64,000 bases of DNA from Bremerella cremea (GCF_003335505.1 NZ_QPEX01000011.1:186001-250000), one strand, 5' to 3'. Counted from the stretch's first letter, positions 37,165-46,496 are shown. The notes: generated by a model not told the origin, from the letters alone. Program-made: numbers and translations.

Positions 37165-38385
37165 CTACTTCCCTTCGCCACGGCGCGTTTTGGAACGGCG
37201 GTAGACGGCGTCTCCTTTCATGATTTGTTGATACTGCTGCAAACGAAGTTGGGCATAAGCATGGTCGTCGGTTGCTTCCAACAAGTCGCCTACGGAATCG
37301 ATATGCTTCTTGAAATCGGATGTCTCGGCGGCAGGTAATTGCTTCGGGCGACCGAAAATCGGGTACAAGGCAAAGCAAAGTACAATCATCCACCAGGCCA
37401 TCTGTAAACCGACCAAGTTCAGCGGCCACTTGGATAGCCACTCCCAACCGCTGGTCGCATCGGTGGTATCGTCGGCCCGGCGAATATCGACGTAGTCGCC
37501 CGTTTCTAAAAACGCGACCGTTTCCGGAGAATAAGAGTCGCGGTCGCACTGGTTAACCAACTTGGCTGCCAGTTTGCGATGCTCGGGATTCACCAACGGC
37601 AAGTTCAACAGAAACGAGCCGTTGGTCACCAAGATCAGTTGACTATCGCTGTAATCGCTGCCCATGCGAGTCACAATCGCTTCCCCTCGGGAACTTAGTA
37701 GCACGTCGATGTCTTCCACCGCGTAGACGGGAGGTTCGTCGGAGTCGAGGGTGTCGTAGCCTTCGTACAGGGCGTCGGTTGTTGCCGGTAAGATTCTCGT
37801 GCGGAGGACGATGTTGGTTTTCGAGGCGTCAATGTCTTTCGCCCATGGTCCTCGCAGTGACTTGGCCACGCGGCGGGGAGCATCACGCTCGGTTTTAAAG
37901 AAGTAGTAATCTTCTTCCTCGGCGATGAAGTTGCGTAGCTCGTCGAAGTCTTGAATCGCCAAACTGCGCTGACGCATGGTGTCCAGTTTTTGCTCAGGCG
38001 GGACCTTCTGAATCGCTTCCTCCCAGTATTGGACCGAAGCGTCAAAGTCGCGGCCAATGTAGATGAACGTGCGCCCATCTTTTTCGGCCAACCAGTTTAA
38101 GATGACTTGTTGAAATTCATAATTGGGGCCTTCAAAGCTTTCGGGCACCCATACGATGACATCGTTCTTCAACAGGCTGGGCGAGACGACCGAATAGCTT
38201 TTCACCCAGTAACCGGCGCTGCGAAACATTTCGGATAGCACCTTGGTCCCGTTGACACTGGCCCCAGCGTTGCCAGAGCGTTTGCCGTAAGTGGTCGGTA
38301 GCCCACCGCTTTGCTTACCACAGCCAGCCAGCACAAGGCCCAACATTACCAGCAGCAAAACCAGGAGGTGGTTCGTACGTGGCAT
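37165..38385 (-). CDS. DUF4350 lipoprotein or membrane protein
   Basis: 406 residues from the ATG at 38385, which has an AGGAGG ribosome site eight bases upstream and overlaps the preceding stop by one base (TAATG). The N-terminus is a lipoprotein signal (LLVMLGLVLAGC). A DUF4350-type domain (SEMFRSAGYWVKSYSVV, DVIVWVPESFEGP) follows, and a C-terminal transmembrane segment (LQMAWWMIVLCFALYPIFG) precedes a short cytoplasmic tail. DUF4350 is regularly found beside MoxR-DUF58 genes; its role is unknown. Confidence 0.88.
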   Translation of the reverse strand: MPRTNHLLVLLLVMLGLVLAGCGKQSGGLPTTYGKRSGNAGASVNGTKVLSEMFRSAGYWVKSYSVVSPSLLKNDVIVWVPESFEGPNYEFQQVILNWLAEKDGRTFIYIGRDFDASVQYWEEAIQKVPPEQKLDTMRQRSLAIQDFDELRNFIAEEEDYYFFKTERDAPRRVAKSLRGPWAKDIDASKTNIVLRTRILPATTDALYEGYDTLDSDEPPVYAVEDIDVLLSSRGEAIVTRMGSDYSDSQLILVTNGSFLLNLPLVNPEHRKLAAKLVNQCDRDSYSPETVAFLETGDYVDIRRADDTTDATSGWEWLSKWPLNLVGLQMAWWMIVLCFALYPIFGRPKQLPAAETSDFKKHIDSVGDLLEATDDHAYAQLRLQQYQQIMKGDAVYRRSKTRRGEGK

Positions 38386-39221
38386 TACGTTTTCCCTCCT
38401 GAGAGCAGTTGGTCGAATTGAGAAAGTTGATTCCAGCAACGCTCGAAGCGGTCGCGAGTTAGCTGTCGATTGCCGAAGAAGACATCCTCGAAAGCGTTCA
38501 TCGTTCCTTGCAAGATTTGCCGCAAGTTACGATCTCGGCCGATCTCGCGCAGGTACTGGCCGTTGGTCTTGCCTTTGGCCAGGCGAATGATGTGCCCCTT
38601 GTCGAGTTCGAGCAATTGAAAGCTAAACAGATAGACGATTGCTTCGTTGAAGTTGCCCCCTTCGTAGCAGCGACGAGCTTCATCCAAGAGGTTGGCGTCT
38701 TTCTTTTTCACCTCGAACGGAAGATGTTCGACCTTATCGACCTGGCGTGTCTTTTCGTCCAGCTTGTCGGAGCCGGTCTCTTTGCCGACCATCGCCGTCG
38801 AACCGCCAGCTCGGATCGCCCGAAAAATCAGGAAGCCAATCACTGCCAAGATGATCATTAACAATGAGTAAACCATCAGCGTCCCAATCGGAACGCCTCC
38901 GATGCCGGGATTCCAAGTGCCTCCACCGGTAGTGACAGGGGTAGAGTTTTTCGCTGCTTTGGGTTTAGGTGGGGCCCCTGGTCGCGAGTTGGGCATCTTG
39001 GTTTCGCCTGGCACCGGAATGGTTTGCAGATCGTCCGAGTCGCCGTCGTACCAGTTGGCTTGGGGAATATTGGTGAACGCATTGCGGCCATGTTCAACAG
39101 GCTCGTGAATCGAACGTTCGCCGATTGGCTCGCCGTCGAATGCATCTTGAGCGGTCAGCGGGAAGCTGGTTCCGAGCAACAGCAGTGCGGCGATAGCTGG
39201 GGACAGAAGGTATCGCATCAT
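38385..39221 (-). CDS. DUF4129-domain membrane protein
   Basis: 278 residues from the ATG at 39221, which overlaps the preceding stop by four bases. A signal peptide (MRYLLSPAIAALLLLGTSFP) is followed by a Pro-rich region and a transmembrane helix (LMVYSLLMIILAVIGFLIFR). The C-terminal cytoplasmic part matches DUF4129: EARRCYEGGNFNEAIVYLFS and the LTRDRFERCWNQL segment. The family commonly travels with MoxR and transglutaminase or DUF58 genes. Function is unknown; a membrane-bound scaffold is likely. Confidence 0.87.
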   Translation of the reverse strand: MMRYLLSPAIAALLLLGTSFPLTAQDAFDGEPIGERSIHEPVEHGRNAFTNIPQANWYDGDSDDLQTIPVPGETKMPNSRPGAPPKPKAAKNSTPVTTGGGTWNPGIGGVPIGTLMVYSLLMIILAVIGFLIFRAIRAGGSTAMVGKETGSDKLDEKTRQVDKVEHLPFEVKKKDANLLDEARRCYEGGNFNEAIVYLFSFQLLELDKGHIIRLAKGKTNGQYLREIGRDRNLRQILQGTMNAFEDVFFGNRQLTRDRFERCWNQLSQFDQLLSGGKT

Positions 39222-40093
39222 CCGGCGATCTCCTTCATCCGCGCAGCCTCGGCCCGGAGCACCAGCTCTACTTCCCAACCTTCGCGGCGAATACGCAGGT
39301 CGAGGTAGCACAAAAAACGCACCACCGTCATGAACGCGACCACCAGCCACAAGCCCAGCGGAAACCAGACAAACAGGAAGACTTCGTCCCAGTTCCAACG
39401 GCCAAACACAAAGCCACGGATACCGAAAATGTTCATCACAATGCTACCGGCCAGCAAAATGCTAATCGACGAAGCCATGCCGCGAATCAGCAAGTCGCCG
39501 AAATTTGGGTTGTGCAACGAGGCACTTCGCAGCCCGACGGTGATCGCCCCTTTTTGCTTGCCGAAGACGGGGTTCTTTTCTAAAACCAAAATCTCGCCGA
39601 TATAGGGCCGCCAAATGCGGAGCACACTGGCATAGCCACACAACAAAATCAGCAGCAAGAGGGGTGAAAAGGCTTCTTCAAACGAGGCCCAAAACAGTAA
39701 AAGCATGCCTGGCAAAATACCGCGCAGTAGGAAGACAACCCAGAAGATACGTGGGATCACTGGCCACAGCCCGGTACACATGCGGCGCCAGTCTGGCTTG
39801 TCGTGAAACAAGGCGTCTCCTAGCAGCACCGTAATTGGTATCCCGGCTAAGGGGGCTTCTAAGAAGATGGCCATCACCATGTAAACGATAAACATGCCCG
39901 CCGTCTCGTTAATCACCAAATCAGGCTGCATCGCCCACAATAACCCAGCGTTGATCAGGGTGAGTGGAACGGCCGTGATCGCGAGCGCTTGGATGATTTT
40001 CCACCAATAAACGCGCATCACGATCAGTGCCAGATCGTAGATCTCTAGCAGTTCGCGTTCTCGAATGGCGATGCGTGTTTTATCGAGTTGCAC
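39218..40093 (-). CDS. Multi-span membrane protein of the MoxR operon
   Basis: 291 residues from the GTG at 40093, with AAAGGA six bases upstream; the longer frame to 40123 extends further into the preceding gene. About six transmembrane helices are visible (KIIQALAITAVPLTLINAGL, MFIVYMVMAIFLEAPLAGI, VFLLRGILPGMLLLFWASF and others). I do not recognise a named family. It overlaps the SpoIIM-like gene by 14 bases and the DUF4129 gene by four, so it is part of the same translationally coupled set. Confidence 0.8.
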   Translation of the reverse strand: MQLDKTRIAIRERELLEIYDLALIVMRVYWWKIIQALAITAVPLTLINAGLLWAMQPDLVINETAGMFIVYMVMAIFLEAPLAGIPITVLLGDALFHDKPDWRRMCTGLWPVIPRIFWVVFLLRGILPGMLLLFWASFEEAFSPLLLLILLCGYASVLRIWRPYIGEILVLEKNPVFGKQKGAITVGLRSASLHNPNFGDLLIRGMASSISILLAGSIVMNIFGIRGFVFGRWNWDEVFLFVWFPLGLWLVVAFMTVVRFLCYLDLRIRREGWEVELVLRAEAARMKEIAG

Positions 40094-41141
40094 GGTCGTC
40101 CTTTCGTGGATAGCCGAGCACAATGAAGTAGACCATCAACAGCCCACTGGCGATGATTGCAATCACTTGTTTCGCCGCTTCGGGCAAAGCCGAAGGGGAT
40201 ACCCACGCTTCGATCATCGCGGCCAAGACAAACAGAATGGCCGAGGCCCCCATGATCGGCAAGGCCCGCTTCGCCCCGATCCGTAACGAATCGATACGTT
40301 CGTAGGCGACCTGACGCGATTTATCGAACAAGCTCGTTTCTTCCTCGAGCAGTTCGTCGTGGTAGAGCGATTCTTCCTTGTGATAAGGACTAATTAGTGA
40401 AAACCCTAGCCTTAGCCCAGCCCCAGCGGCCAACACGATGGCGGTTAGCTCGAACGGACCATGTGCCGTGACAAACTCGAAGAAGTGATCGCTGATCTCT
40501 TCCGAAACGTTGGGGCTGGCCATGTGCCCGAAGATCGTTCCTAAATAAGAGGCATTGAACAGCAGAATGCACAAGCCGCCAATCACGGTAATGCCCACCA
40601 CAAAGCACTGAATGCCGATGCCTGTGTTGTGATTCACATAAAATGCCGCGCCGGTTGCGGTGGGCGTGCCGCTGTTAGGAGCTTGCGAATACATTTGCTC
40701 CATCTGATCAAGCCCTTCCGCGCCGACGATCTCGTTGGCAAAGTTCGGGAAGCGATCGGGATTGGCGGCCATGAATCCTGAAAGCAGAAAGACCGCCCAG
40801 AACAGCCAGAACGTGAGTTGCACGCAGCGATCCTGAAAGATCTCACGCGGAATTTGCCGTAGCAGCATGTCGCCAATCTGGGCCCAGTCGATACGGCGGC
40901 TGCGATAAAGTTGTCCGTGAGCCCGCCCGACCAACTTGTGTAAGTATTCGACAATATTCGGCGGCAGTTGATAAGAGTCGGCCAGGGCCAGGTCGGCGCA
41001 GGCAGCCCGGTACAACGCCGCAAACCGGGCGATATTGCGGGCTCCGATGGTTTTCTTCCGCGAAGTAGCCATCTGGGCGCACAGGTTCTCTAGCTCTTGC
41101 CAGTAGACCCGCCGCTTTTCAATCAGATGGGCAACTTTCAT
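40080..41141 (-). CDS. SpoIIM-family (stage II sporulation protein M-like) membrane protein
   Basis: 353 residues. The N-terminal ~100 residues are cytoplasmic and helical (KRRVYWQELENLCAQM, FAALYRAACADLALA), the usual start for the bacterial DUF95/SpoIIM group. The multi-helix membrane part has LTFWLFWAVFLLSGFMAANP and the conserved HGPFELTAIVLAAGAGLRLG. In sporulating bacteria SpoIIM helps the engulfment complex. Outside sporulators it is a partner of RDD and MoxR genes with unknown role, as here. The gene starts 12 bases after the RDD gene. Confidence 0.92.
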   Translation of the reverse strand: MKVAHLIEKRRVYWQELENLCAQMATSRKKTIGARNIARFAALYRAACADLALADSYQLPPNIVEYLHKLVGRAHGQLYRSRRIDWAQIGDMLLRQIPREIFQDRCVQLTFWLFWAVFLLSGFMAANPDRFPNFANEIVGAEGLDQMEQMYSQAPNSGTPTATGAAFYVNHNTGIGIQCFVVGITVIGGLCILLFNASYLGTIFGHMASPNVSEEISDHFFEFVTAHGPFELTAIVLAAGAGLRLGFSLISPYHKEESLYHDELLEEETSLFDKSRQVAYERIDSLRIGAKRALPIMGASAILFVLAAMIEAWVSPSALPEAAKQVIAIIASGLLMVYFIVLGYPRKDDRATR

Positions 41142-41153
41142 GGTGCGTTTCCT

Positions 41154-42089
41154 TTACTTCGTCCCGACCGAGACCGGCGTGTGAGCTTTTCCGTAGGTTG
41201 TGGCCTGAGCCGGATTCTGTAGCAGTTCGTTATCGTCGCTCGTTCCATCGGCAGATTGCCTTGAGAGGAACGTGCGATAATAGAGCGCGCAGAGGAGTAA
41301 ATCGTAGCTGGTATCACTAGGCAGACCAAATTTTTCCAGCAGCGGTTCGGCCAAGTGCCGGGCAATTTCTCGCCGCCGCGCGGTGGTGAAATAGCGTCGC
41401 CGCTCGACATAAGTTGCCACGGCTTTAATCATACTGCGCGGGGCAACAAAGTTCGGAGGAATGTAATCGGCTAGCTGCCGAGCCCGGTCGTCTTCGATCT
41501 TGGCTATTTTCATCAGCCACGAGCGGTCTTCGATGACAACCATCGTGCCGGCGATTAAGTCACCGATGCGTTGAAAGCGTCGATTGAAAATAGGGACCAG
41601 CAGGGCAAACAGAAACGTCAGTACGATCGGGCCGTCGTAAAACTCTTCGCGCATCCAAGCAAACGGCAGCGGAACCAGAGGCCACATATCGACATACCGA
41701 AACAGATTTCGTACGCCCGATTGGAATGCGTTGATCGGCTCGCCGTCGTCGGTGGTTACGCGCAGGTTCAATAGCCACTTGCCAGGCGTGGTGCCGTTCC
41801 ACCAATACTCGAACGCAGCCATGTAGAACCAAGTGAAGAAGAAGATCGCAATGGTTCCGGCCGCTTGCAGCAGATCATCCAGCCCGGCGTTGGCAATCGC
41901 ACTGCCTATGCCCAGCATATTTAGCAAAATGAACGCGGCCAGAATGATCGCCCCGCGAATGAACAGATCCAACATGAACGCCACCAGACGCCGGAACGGT
42001 CCGGCGACTTGGTAGTTGAACGCGATATTCTCTGGCGTCACGACCTTAAACTGCGAGTCGATTGCCTCGGTGTTCCACGGAGCTGCCAT
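41154..42089 (-). CDS. RDD-family membrane protein
   Basis: 311 residues. The RDD signature is seen in PFRRLVAFMLDLFIRGAI (Arg and Asp positions), with AFEYWWNGTTPGKWLLNLRV and RRFQRIGDLIAGTMVV further on. Two or three transmembrane helices are present, and a ~130-residue cytoplasmic tail follows. The biochemical function of RDD proteins is mostly unknown, although some have been linked to ion exchange. It is the first gene of the leftward RDD-SpoIIM-MoxR-DUF58 operon. Confidence 0.9.
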   Translation of the reverse strand: MAAPWNTEAIDSQFKVVTPENIAFNYQVAGPFRRLVAFMLDLFIRGAIILAAFILLNMLGIGSAIANAGLDDLLQAAGTIAIFFFTWFYMAAFEYWWNGTTPGKWLLNLRVTTDDGEPINAFQSGVRNLFRYVDMWPLVPLPFAWMREEFYDGPIVLTFLFALLVPIFNRRFQRIGDLIAGTMVVIEDRSWLMKIAKIEDDRARQLADYIPPNFVAPRSMIKAVATYVERRRYFTTARRREIARHLAEPLLEKFGLPSDTSYDLLLCALYYRTFLSRQSADGTSDDNELLQNPAQATTYGKAHTPVSVGTK

Positions 42090-42496
42090 CGAGGAGCTTT
42101 TCTACCTTGTTCAGGGATCGGCCTGATTTTTACGACGCTGCCGAATCGAGATGAGCTAAAGGGATCAACCTTTCCAGCCATGTTGTCATCTGACAAGCTT
42201 TCTCAAGTCTAACGCAACTCAAGAGCGGCTGACGAGGACTCGTCCAGATTAATTGGTTTTCATCCCCCTCGACAGAGGTGAGGTATGTTTCCTGCGATTT
42301 CTGGCGACAAAGTTGGGATTATTAGCCTCTTAAGCACGAGAAGCCCTGGTATTACCACGTAGAAAACCCTTCTCTTGGCCGGTAAGTAGGTGTCAGCCAA
42401 GCGGCGAAAAAGTTTCGTTTGCCAGCTGGTCACATTCTTCCAACGTTGACGATCTGAAAACGAACCAAGCCTCTCGGGTTTTTCGCTAGACAGAGG
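42090..42496. other. Intergenic region upstream of the RDD operon
   Basis: About 400 bases with no credible gene. It should carry the promoter of the RDD-MoxR operon and the 3' end of the corA transcript. Two short dyads are visible: TTGTCA-TC-TGACAA at 42183-42196 and GACGA/TCGTC at 42231-42244. Either could be an operator, but nothing else supports this. Confidence 0.45.
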
Positions 42497-43579
42497 TCAT
42501 CCTTTGAACCACCCCCGAGCGTAGAACCAGCCCATGAAGGCAAGCCCCACCGCCACCATCAGTCCCCAGCAATACAAGTAGCCATATTTCCAATCTTGCC
42601 ACGGCATGTTGTTGAAATTCATCCCATAGACCCCAGCGATGAAGCTCAGCGGGATGAACACCGTAGCGATGATCGTGAGCGTCTTGGTGACCTCGTTGGC
42701 TCGCTGGCTGGTCAGCGCGAAGTGGAAGTCGCGTAGGTCGGAGCAAATTTGCCGGTAGGTATCGATCGCGTCGAGCAGTTGCGAAATATGATCGTCCGCG
42801 TCCCGCAAGAAGACGGCGGTGTTGTCGGTATAACGAGTAAAGGTTGAACTCATCAGGTTGCGAATGGCTTCCTTATGAGGGAGCAAGTTGCGACGAATCG
42901 TGAGAAGGTCGCTACTGATTCGCTGAATCTCTGGAATCAAATCGTTGGTATAACCGGCGGCCAGAGGGTCGTCGATTTCGTCGAGCCGGTCGCCAAACGT
43001 TTCTACGACCGGAAAGTAATGATCAATAACCGAGTCCATCAGCGCGTAGGAAAGATAATCGGGCCCCATCTGGCGAATCCGTCCGACCGACTTGCGGAGA
43101 CGTACTCGGATTGGATCGAGTAGATCGTCGAGGCCAGCTTCTTCGATGGTGAGAACGTAGTTTGGCCCCACCACCAAGCAAAGTTGTCGCGTATCGAGCC
43201 GGGGAACCATTTCGACCATACGCACCACCAGAAACGAATATTCGCCATACTCTTCGGCTTTGGCGCGCTGGTGAGTGTGCAGAATGTCTTCGTAAACCAA
43301 AGGATGCAGATCGAACATCGTCGCCAATTGACGCAGTTTCGAGGCATCGCCTAGGCCATGCACATGAATCCAAGTCACGTCATAGTTGCCCAGATATTGC
43401 TGCACTTCGTCCGGATCGTCGATTTCGGCTTCTACATAATCCTCTGGGCCAAATGCCGCCAAGGTGATATGGCTAGTCGTTTCTTCCTCGGGCTGGGTCG
43501 CCGTACCAGGGGCCGCGCCGGGGGGCGTACGACGCTCAAACGGATGGCGGAGAAAATGCAAGTCGATCGGTAGCTTCAT
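42497..43579 (-). CDS. corA: CorA-family magnesium/cobalt transporter
   Basis: 360 residues. A large cytoplasmic domain is followed by two C-terminal transmembrane helices with the signature YGMNF between them, the selectivity motif of CorA. The first helix is preceded by TKTLTIIATVFIPLSFIAG. CorA pentamers carry Mg2+ (also Co2+ or Ni2+) across the inner membrane. The start is two bases after the sulfatase stop, so both are probably on one transcript, although a functional link is not obvious. Confidence 0.94.
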   Translation of the reverse strand: MKLPIDLHFLRHPFERRTPPGAAPGTATQPEEETTSHITLAAFGPEDYVEAEIDDPDEVQQYLGNYDVTWIHVHGLGDASKLRQLATMFDLHPLVYEDILHTHQRAKAEEYGEYSFLVVRMVEMVPRLDTRQLCLVVGPNYVLTIEEAGLDDLLDPIRVRLRKSVGRIRQMGPDYLSYALMDSVIDHYFPVVETFGDRLDEIDDPLAAGYTNDLIPEIQRISSDLLTIRRNLLPHKEAIRNLMSSTFTRYTDNTAVFLRDADDHISQLLDAIDTYRQICSDLRDFHFALTSQRANEVTKTLTIIATVFIPLSFIAGVYGMNFNNMPWQDWKYGYLYCWGLMVAVGLAFMGWFYARGWFKG

Positions 43580-43581
43580 GG

Positions 43582-45030
43582 CTATTTCGCATCCTGTGCG
43601 GCTTCAAGGAGTTTTTGAACGACTTCCGGCTTTTCTTCAGCCAGATTGTCTGTGGGATCGGGGGTTCGGCGAACGTCGTAGAGTTCCACGTTTTCCATTT
43701 CCCCCTTTTTCGCTCGGGCAATTAGGCGGTAATCGGCAGAGCGTATGCTTACCTGGCCCCCTTGCCAGTAACTGATTGCGGTGTCGCGAACGGCTTCCTT
43801 TTCCCCCCGGATGACGGCGGCCTGACTGACGCCGTCTAGCGGAAAGGTGGTCTCGCGAAACTTCGGCTGGCATAGGTCGATCAGCGTTGGATAAATATCG
43901 AGCGTCTCGGCCAAGGCTTCGGTTTGTTGGCCTTGGTCGGTCACGCCAGGCACTTTGATGAACAAAGGGCTTTTCAAAGCTCGTTCCAAAGATGTGTGTT
44001 TCCCCCAGATCGCACTTTCTCCCAGATGCCAACCATGATCTCCCCATACCACTACGATCGTCGATTGATCGAGGCCGGTCTCTTGAAGAGCGGTCATGAC
44101 CTTGCCGATTTGCCGATCGGTGTAGCGAACACACGCCAAATAAGCTTTGCGGGCTTGGATTTGGTCTTGCTCAGCGAGGGGATTCGTCTTGGGGAAGTCC
44201 GCTTGATATTTGTAAAACTCATTCGACTTGTGCCAATAGGCGGTTTCTGGCTTGGTGCCGTGCGGGGCTGGTTCGATGTCCATGGCATCGACCGCTTCCC
44301 AGTCTTGCTTGGTGGCGACAAAGGGAAGATGCGGCTTGAAGAAACCCAAACCCATAAAGAACCGTTCGCCACTTTGTTGATAGCTTTTCAGCTTCTCGAT
44401 CGCCGTTTCGGCCATCATACCGTCAGGCAGATCGGTATCTTCTTCGGCGGTGAACTGCATCAGGTCGGAATGACCTTGGCCATCTTCGCGATGCTCGCCG
44501 TTGGCATAAGCAAAGAAAATGCCCCAACCTCGTTTCCAGGGGCCATAAGGAGTGGCCAGTTCGTCCCAGGCATGGGGGACTTCATCACGACCATCCCCCT
44601 GGCCGTTGTAGGCATATACCTTGCCGTCGGCAGTGTGCGAGACTTTACCAATCAGCGTAGTGTGATACCCACTACGCCGAAAGAGTTCGGGCATGGTTTG
44701 AGCCGCCGGCAACTGCTCGGGCGAAAGTGCCGTTTTGCCGGAATAAAGAGCGGTGTTGCTCAGCGCCTGCGAATGCTTCGGGCTACGTCCGGTCAGCAGG
44801 GCATACCGCGAAGCCCCACACGTAGGTACTTGCACAAAGTGTTGTCGAAAGACACACGATTGCTGGGCCAACTGGTCCAAGTTGGGGCTAACCGTGGGGG
44901 AACGCCCAAAACAGCCCATTTCCGGGCGGAGGTCATCCACGGCGATAAAAAGCACGTTGTAGTTGTTCTGTCCTTGGACACTAGCAGGCAGTGCCAGCAT
45001 GGCCAAAACAAGCAGTCCGAAGCGGATCAT
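43582..45030 (-). CDS. Secreted sulfatase (iduronate-2-sulfatase-like)
   Basis: 482 residues from the ATG at 45030, which starts a clean signal peptide (MIRFGLLVLAMLALPASVQG). The active-site motif CGASRYALLTG has Cys71, the residue converted to formylglycine by a maturase. Metal-site features are NVLFIAVDDLRPEMG near the N-terminus and VVWGDHGWHLGE further on. The overall layout matches the iduronate-2-sulfatase group, abundant in planctomycetes, which use it on sulfated polysaccharides. The true substrate is unknown, and no anaerobic sulfatase maturase is in this window. Confidence 0.92.
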   Translation of the reverse strand: MIRFGLLVLAMLALPASVQGQNNYNVLFIAVDDLRPEMGCFGRSPTVSPNLDQLAQQSCVFRQHFVQVPTCGASRYALLTGRSPKHSQALSNTALYSGKTALSPEQLPAAQTMPELFRRSGYHTTLIGKVSHTADGKVYAYNGQGDGRDEVPHAWDELATPYGPWKRGWGIFFAYANGEHREDGQGHSDLMQFTAEEDTDLPDGMMAETAIEKLKSYQQSGERFFMGLGFFKPHLPFVATKQDWEAVDAMDIEPAPHGTKPETAYWHKSNEFYKYQADFPKTNPLAEQDQIQARKAYLACVRYTDRQIGKVMTALQETGLDQSTIVVVWGDHGWHLGESAIWGKHTSLERALKSPLFIKVPGVTDQGQQTEALAETLDIYPTLIDLCQPKFRETTFPLDGVSQAAVIRGEKEAVRDTAISYWQGGQVSIRSADYRLIARAKKGEMENVELYDVRRTPDPTDNLAEEKPEVVQKLLEAAQDAK

Positions 45031-45115
45031 GACGTTATTCTCTAAGTTAGGGTACGCATGCATGGTTCTTCATACCTAATCGATCTGACACCGTCCGGCA
45101 AGGTTCCCTCGCGCT

Positions 45116-45131
45116 TCGGGACTAGTCCCGA
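45116..45131. promoter_or_regulatory. Perfect 16-bp palindrome, candidate operator
   Basis: TCGGGA-CTAG-TCCCGA is an exact palindrome, and its arms extend by a further imperfect GCGC/GCGC pairing (45111-45137). It lies between the divergent sulfatase and MerR-like genes. The neighbouring gene encodes a MerR-type helix-turn-helix, whose relatives bind such dyads. An autoregulatory or shared operator is possible; a terminator is less likely because both flanking genes start here. Confidence 0.45.
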
Positions 45132-45239
45132 GTGCGCCATTACAGTAGGCTAAACGATGTATTTTTCAGGGTCCGCAGGCCGCTATTATCCCGCCAGGGG
45201 ACCAATAACGCCGCGCCCCGCGAACTGGGATATTGGCTA

Positions 45240-46418
45240 GTGGCAACGGATTCAGCCCCACGAAACGAAGCCGGCGACCTGTCGGGAAAACGGATCGCCA
45301 TTGTCGGCAAACTGGCCGGCATGACGCGCCGCGAGGTCTTCGCGGCCCTGCGCGAAGCCGAGGCGCATCCCAGCGAAAAGATCGACCAGCGAGTCGACGT
45401 GATCGTTTTTGGCGAAAACGATCTGACCGATCTGGGGCAGCAAGGTATCTCGGAAGAGCTACAGGAAAAAGCCGCCGCTGGCGAACTTCAATTCATCAGC
45501 GAAACGACCCTTTGGCAGTGGCTTGGCTTGATCGAACCCCACCAGAAGCTGCACCGCTTATATACCCCGGCGATGCTTTCTGATTTGCTGGGCGTTTCTA
45601 AATCGATCATTCGCCGTTGGCATCGGCGCGGGCTCATTGTGCCTGCCCGGCAAGTCCGCAGCCTGCCTTATTTCGACTATCACGAGGTCGCCTCGGCCAA
45701 GCAGTTGGCGGGCATGTTGGCCTCGGGCATGTCGCCGGAAAAGATCGAACGCCAACTGTCGGCCATTTCCGAATACTACCCCGATGTGCAGCGACCGCTG
45801 ACGCAGCTTTCGGTAATTGTCCAAGGAAGCGAGATCTTGCTGCGGCAAGGAGAAGGCCTACTCGAACCTGGCGGGCAAATGCGGTTCGACTTCGACCGAG
45901 ACGACGACTTCGCGATCTCGTTCAATGTGGTTGACCCCAGCGACGAAATGCCCGAGACGCCGGAAGCATGGGAATCGCGGGCTGCCGACTACGAAGACGA
46001 CGAGCAGTTGGACGAAGCGATTCGTTGCCTCCGTTCAGCGCTGTCGGTGGGTGGTCCCTCCGCTGATCGATCGTTCCGTCTGGCCGAACTACTGTATCGA
46101 GCCGGTCACCTCGGTGGAGCGATTGAACGTTACTATGTGGTGATCGAGCAAGAGCCAGAGATGATCGAAGCCAGGGCGAACCTTGGCTGCGTGCTGGCGG
46201 AAACGGGCCAACTGGTCGAAGCGGTCTCGGCACTGCGCGAGGCGATCGCCGTGTACGACGACTACTGCGACGCCCACTATCATCTGGCCCGCGTGCTGGA
46301 TGAACTAGGTCGCCAGCGCGAAGCAGTCTCCCACTGGGAAAAATGCCTGGCCCTTAACCCTGATTCCCCTTGGGCCGACGAAGCCTATGCCCGACTTCAT
46401 CCTGAGGAAGAAGATTAG
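45240..46418 (+). CDS. BRCT-like / MerR-type HTH / TPR protein
   Basis: 392 residues from the GTG at 45240. A longer frame to a GTG at 45132 would begin at the 16-bp palindrome and looks non-coding. Residues ~14-85 resemble a BRCT domain (LSGKRIAIVGKLAGMTRREV). Residues ~100-170 form a MerR-like winged helix (LYTPAMLSDLLGVSKSIIRR, then GMSPEKIERQL). The C-terminal third has TPRs (FRLAELLYRAGHLGGAIERY, ANLGCVLAETGQLVEAVSAL). It is probably a DNA-binding cytoplasmic regulator; the BRCT-MerR-TPR mix is unusual. Confidence 0.8.
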   Translation: MATDSAPRNEAGDLSGKRIAIVGKLAGMTRREVFAALREAEAHPSEKIDQRVDVIVFGENDLTDLGQQGISEELQEKAAAGELQFISETTLWQWLGLIEPHQKLHRLYTPAMLSDLLGVSKSIIRRWHRRGLIVPARQVRSLPYFDYHEVASAKQLAGMLASGMSPEKIERQLSAISEYYPDVQRPLTQLSVIVQGSEILLRQGEGLLEPGGQMRFDFDRDDDFAISFNVVDPSDEMPETPEAWESRAADYEDDEQLDEAIRCLRSALSVGGPSADRSFRLAELLYRAGHLGGAIERYYVVIEQEPEMIEARANLGCVLAETGQLVEAVSALREAIAVYDDYCDAHYHLARVLDELGRQREAVSHWEKCLALNPDSPWADEAYARLHPEEED

Positions 46419-46496
46419 CCACAGATCTCACCAATGAGAATAGCTAATATCTTGTAGGGTACGCTGTGCGTACCGAAACGGAAGGATCCACCGAAC

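Noticed and set aside
43924..45045. Rightward open frame of ~370 residues opposite the sulfatase
   Set aside because: The sulfatase has clear catalytic motifs on the minus strand; this frame is a shadow.
45132..45240. Upstream GTG at 45132 as start of the BRCT/MerR/TPR gene
   Set aside because: The extra residues look non-coding and the start abuts a perfect palindrome; the GTG at 45240 fits the BRCT-like domain start better.
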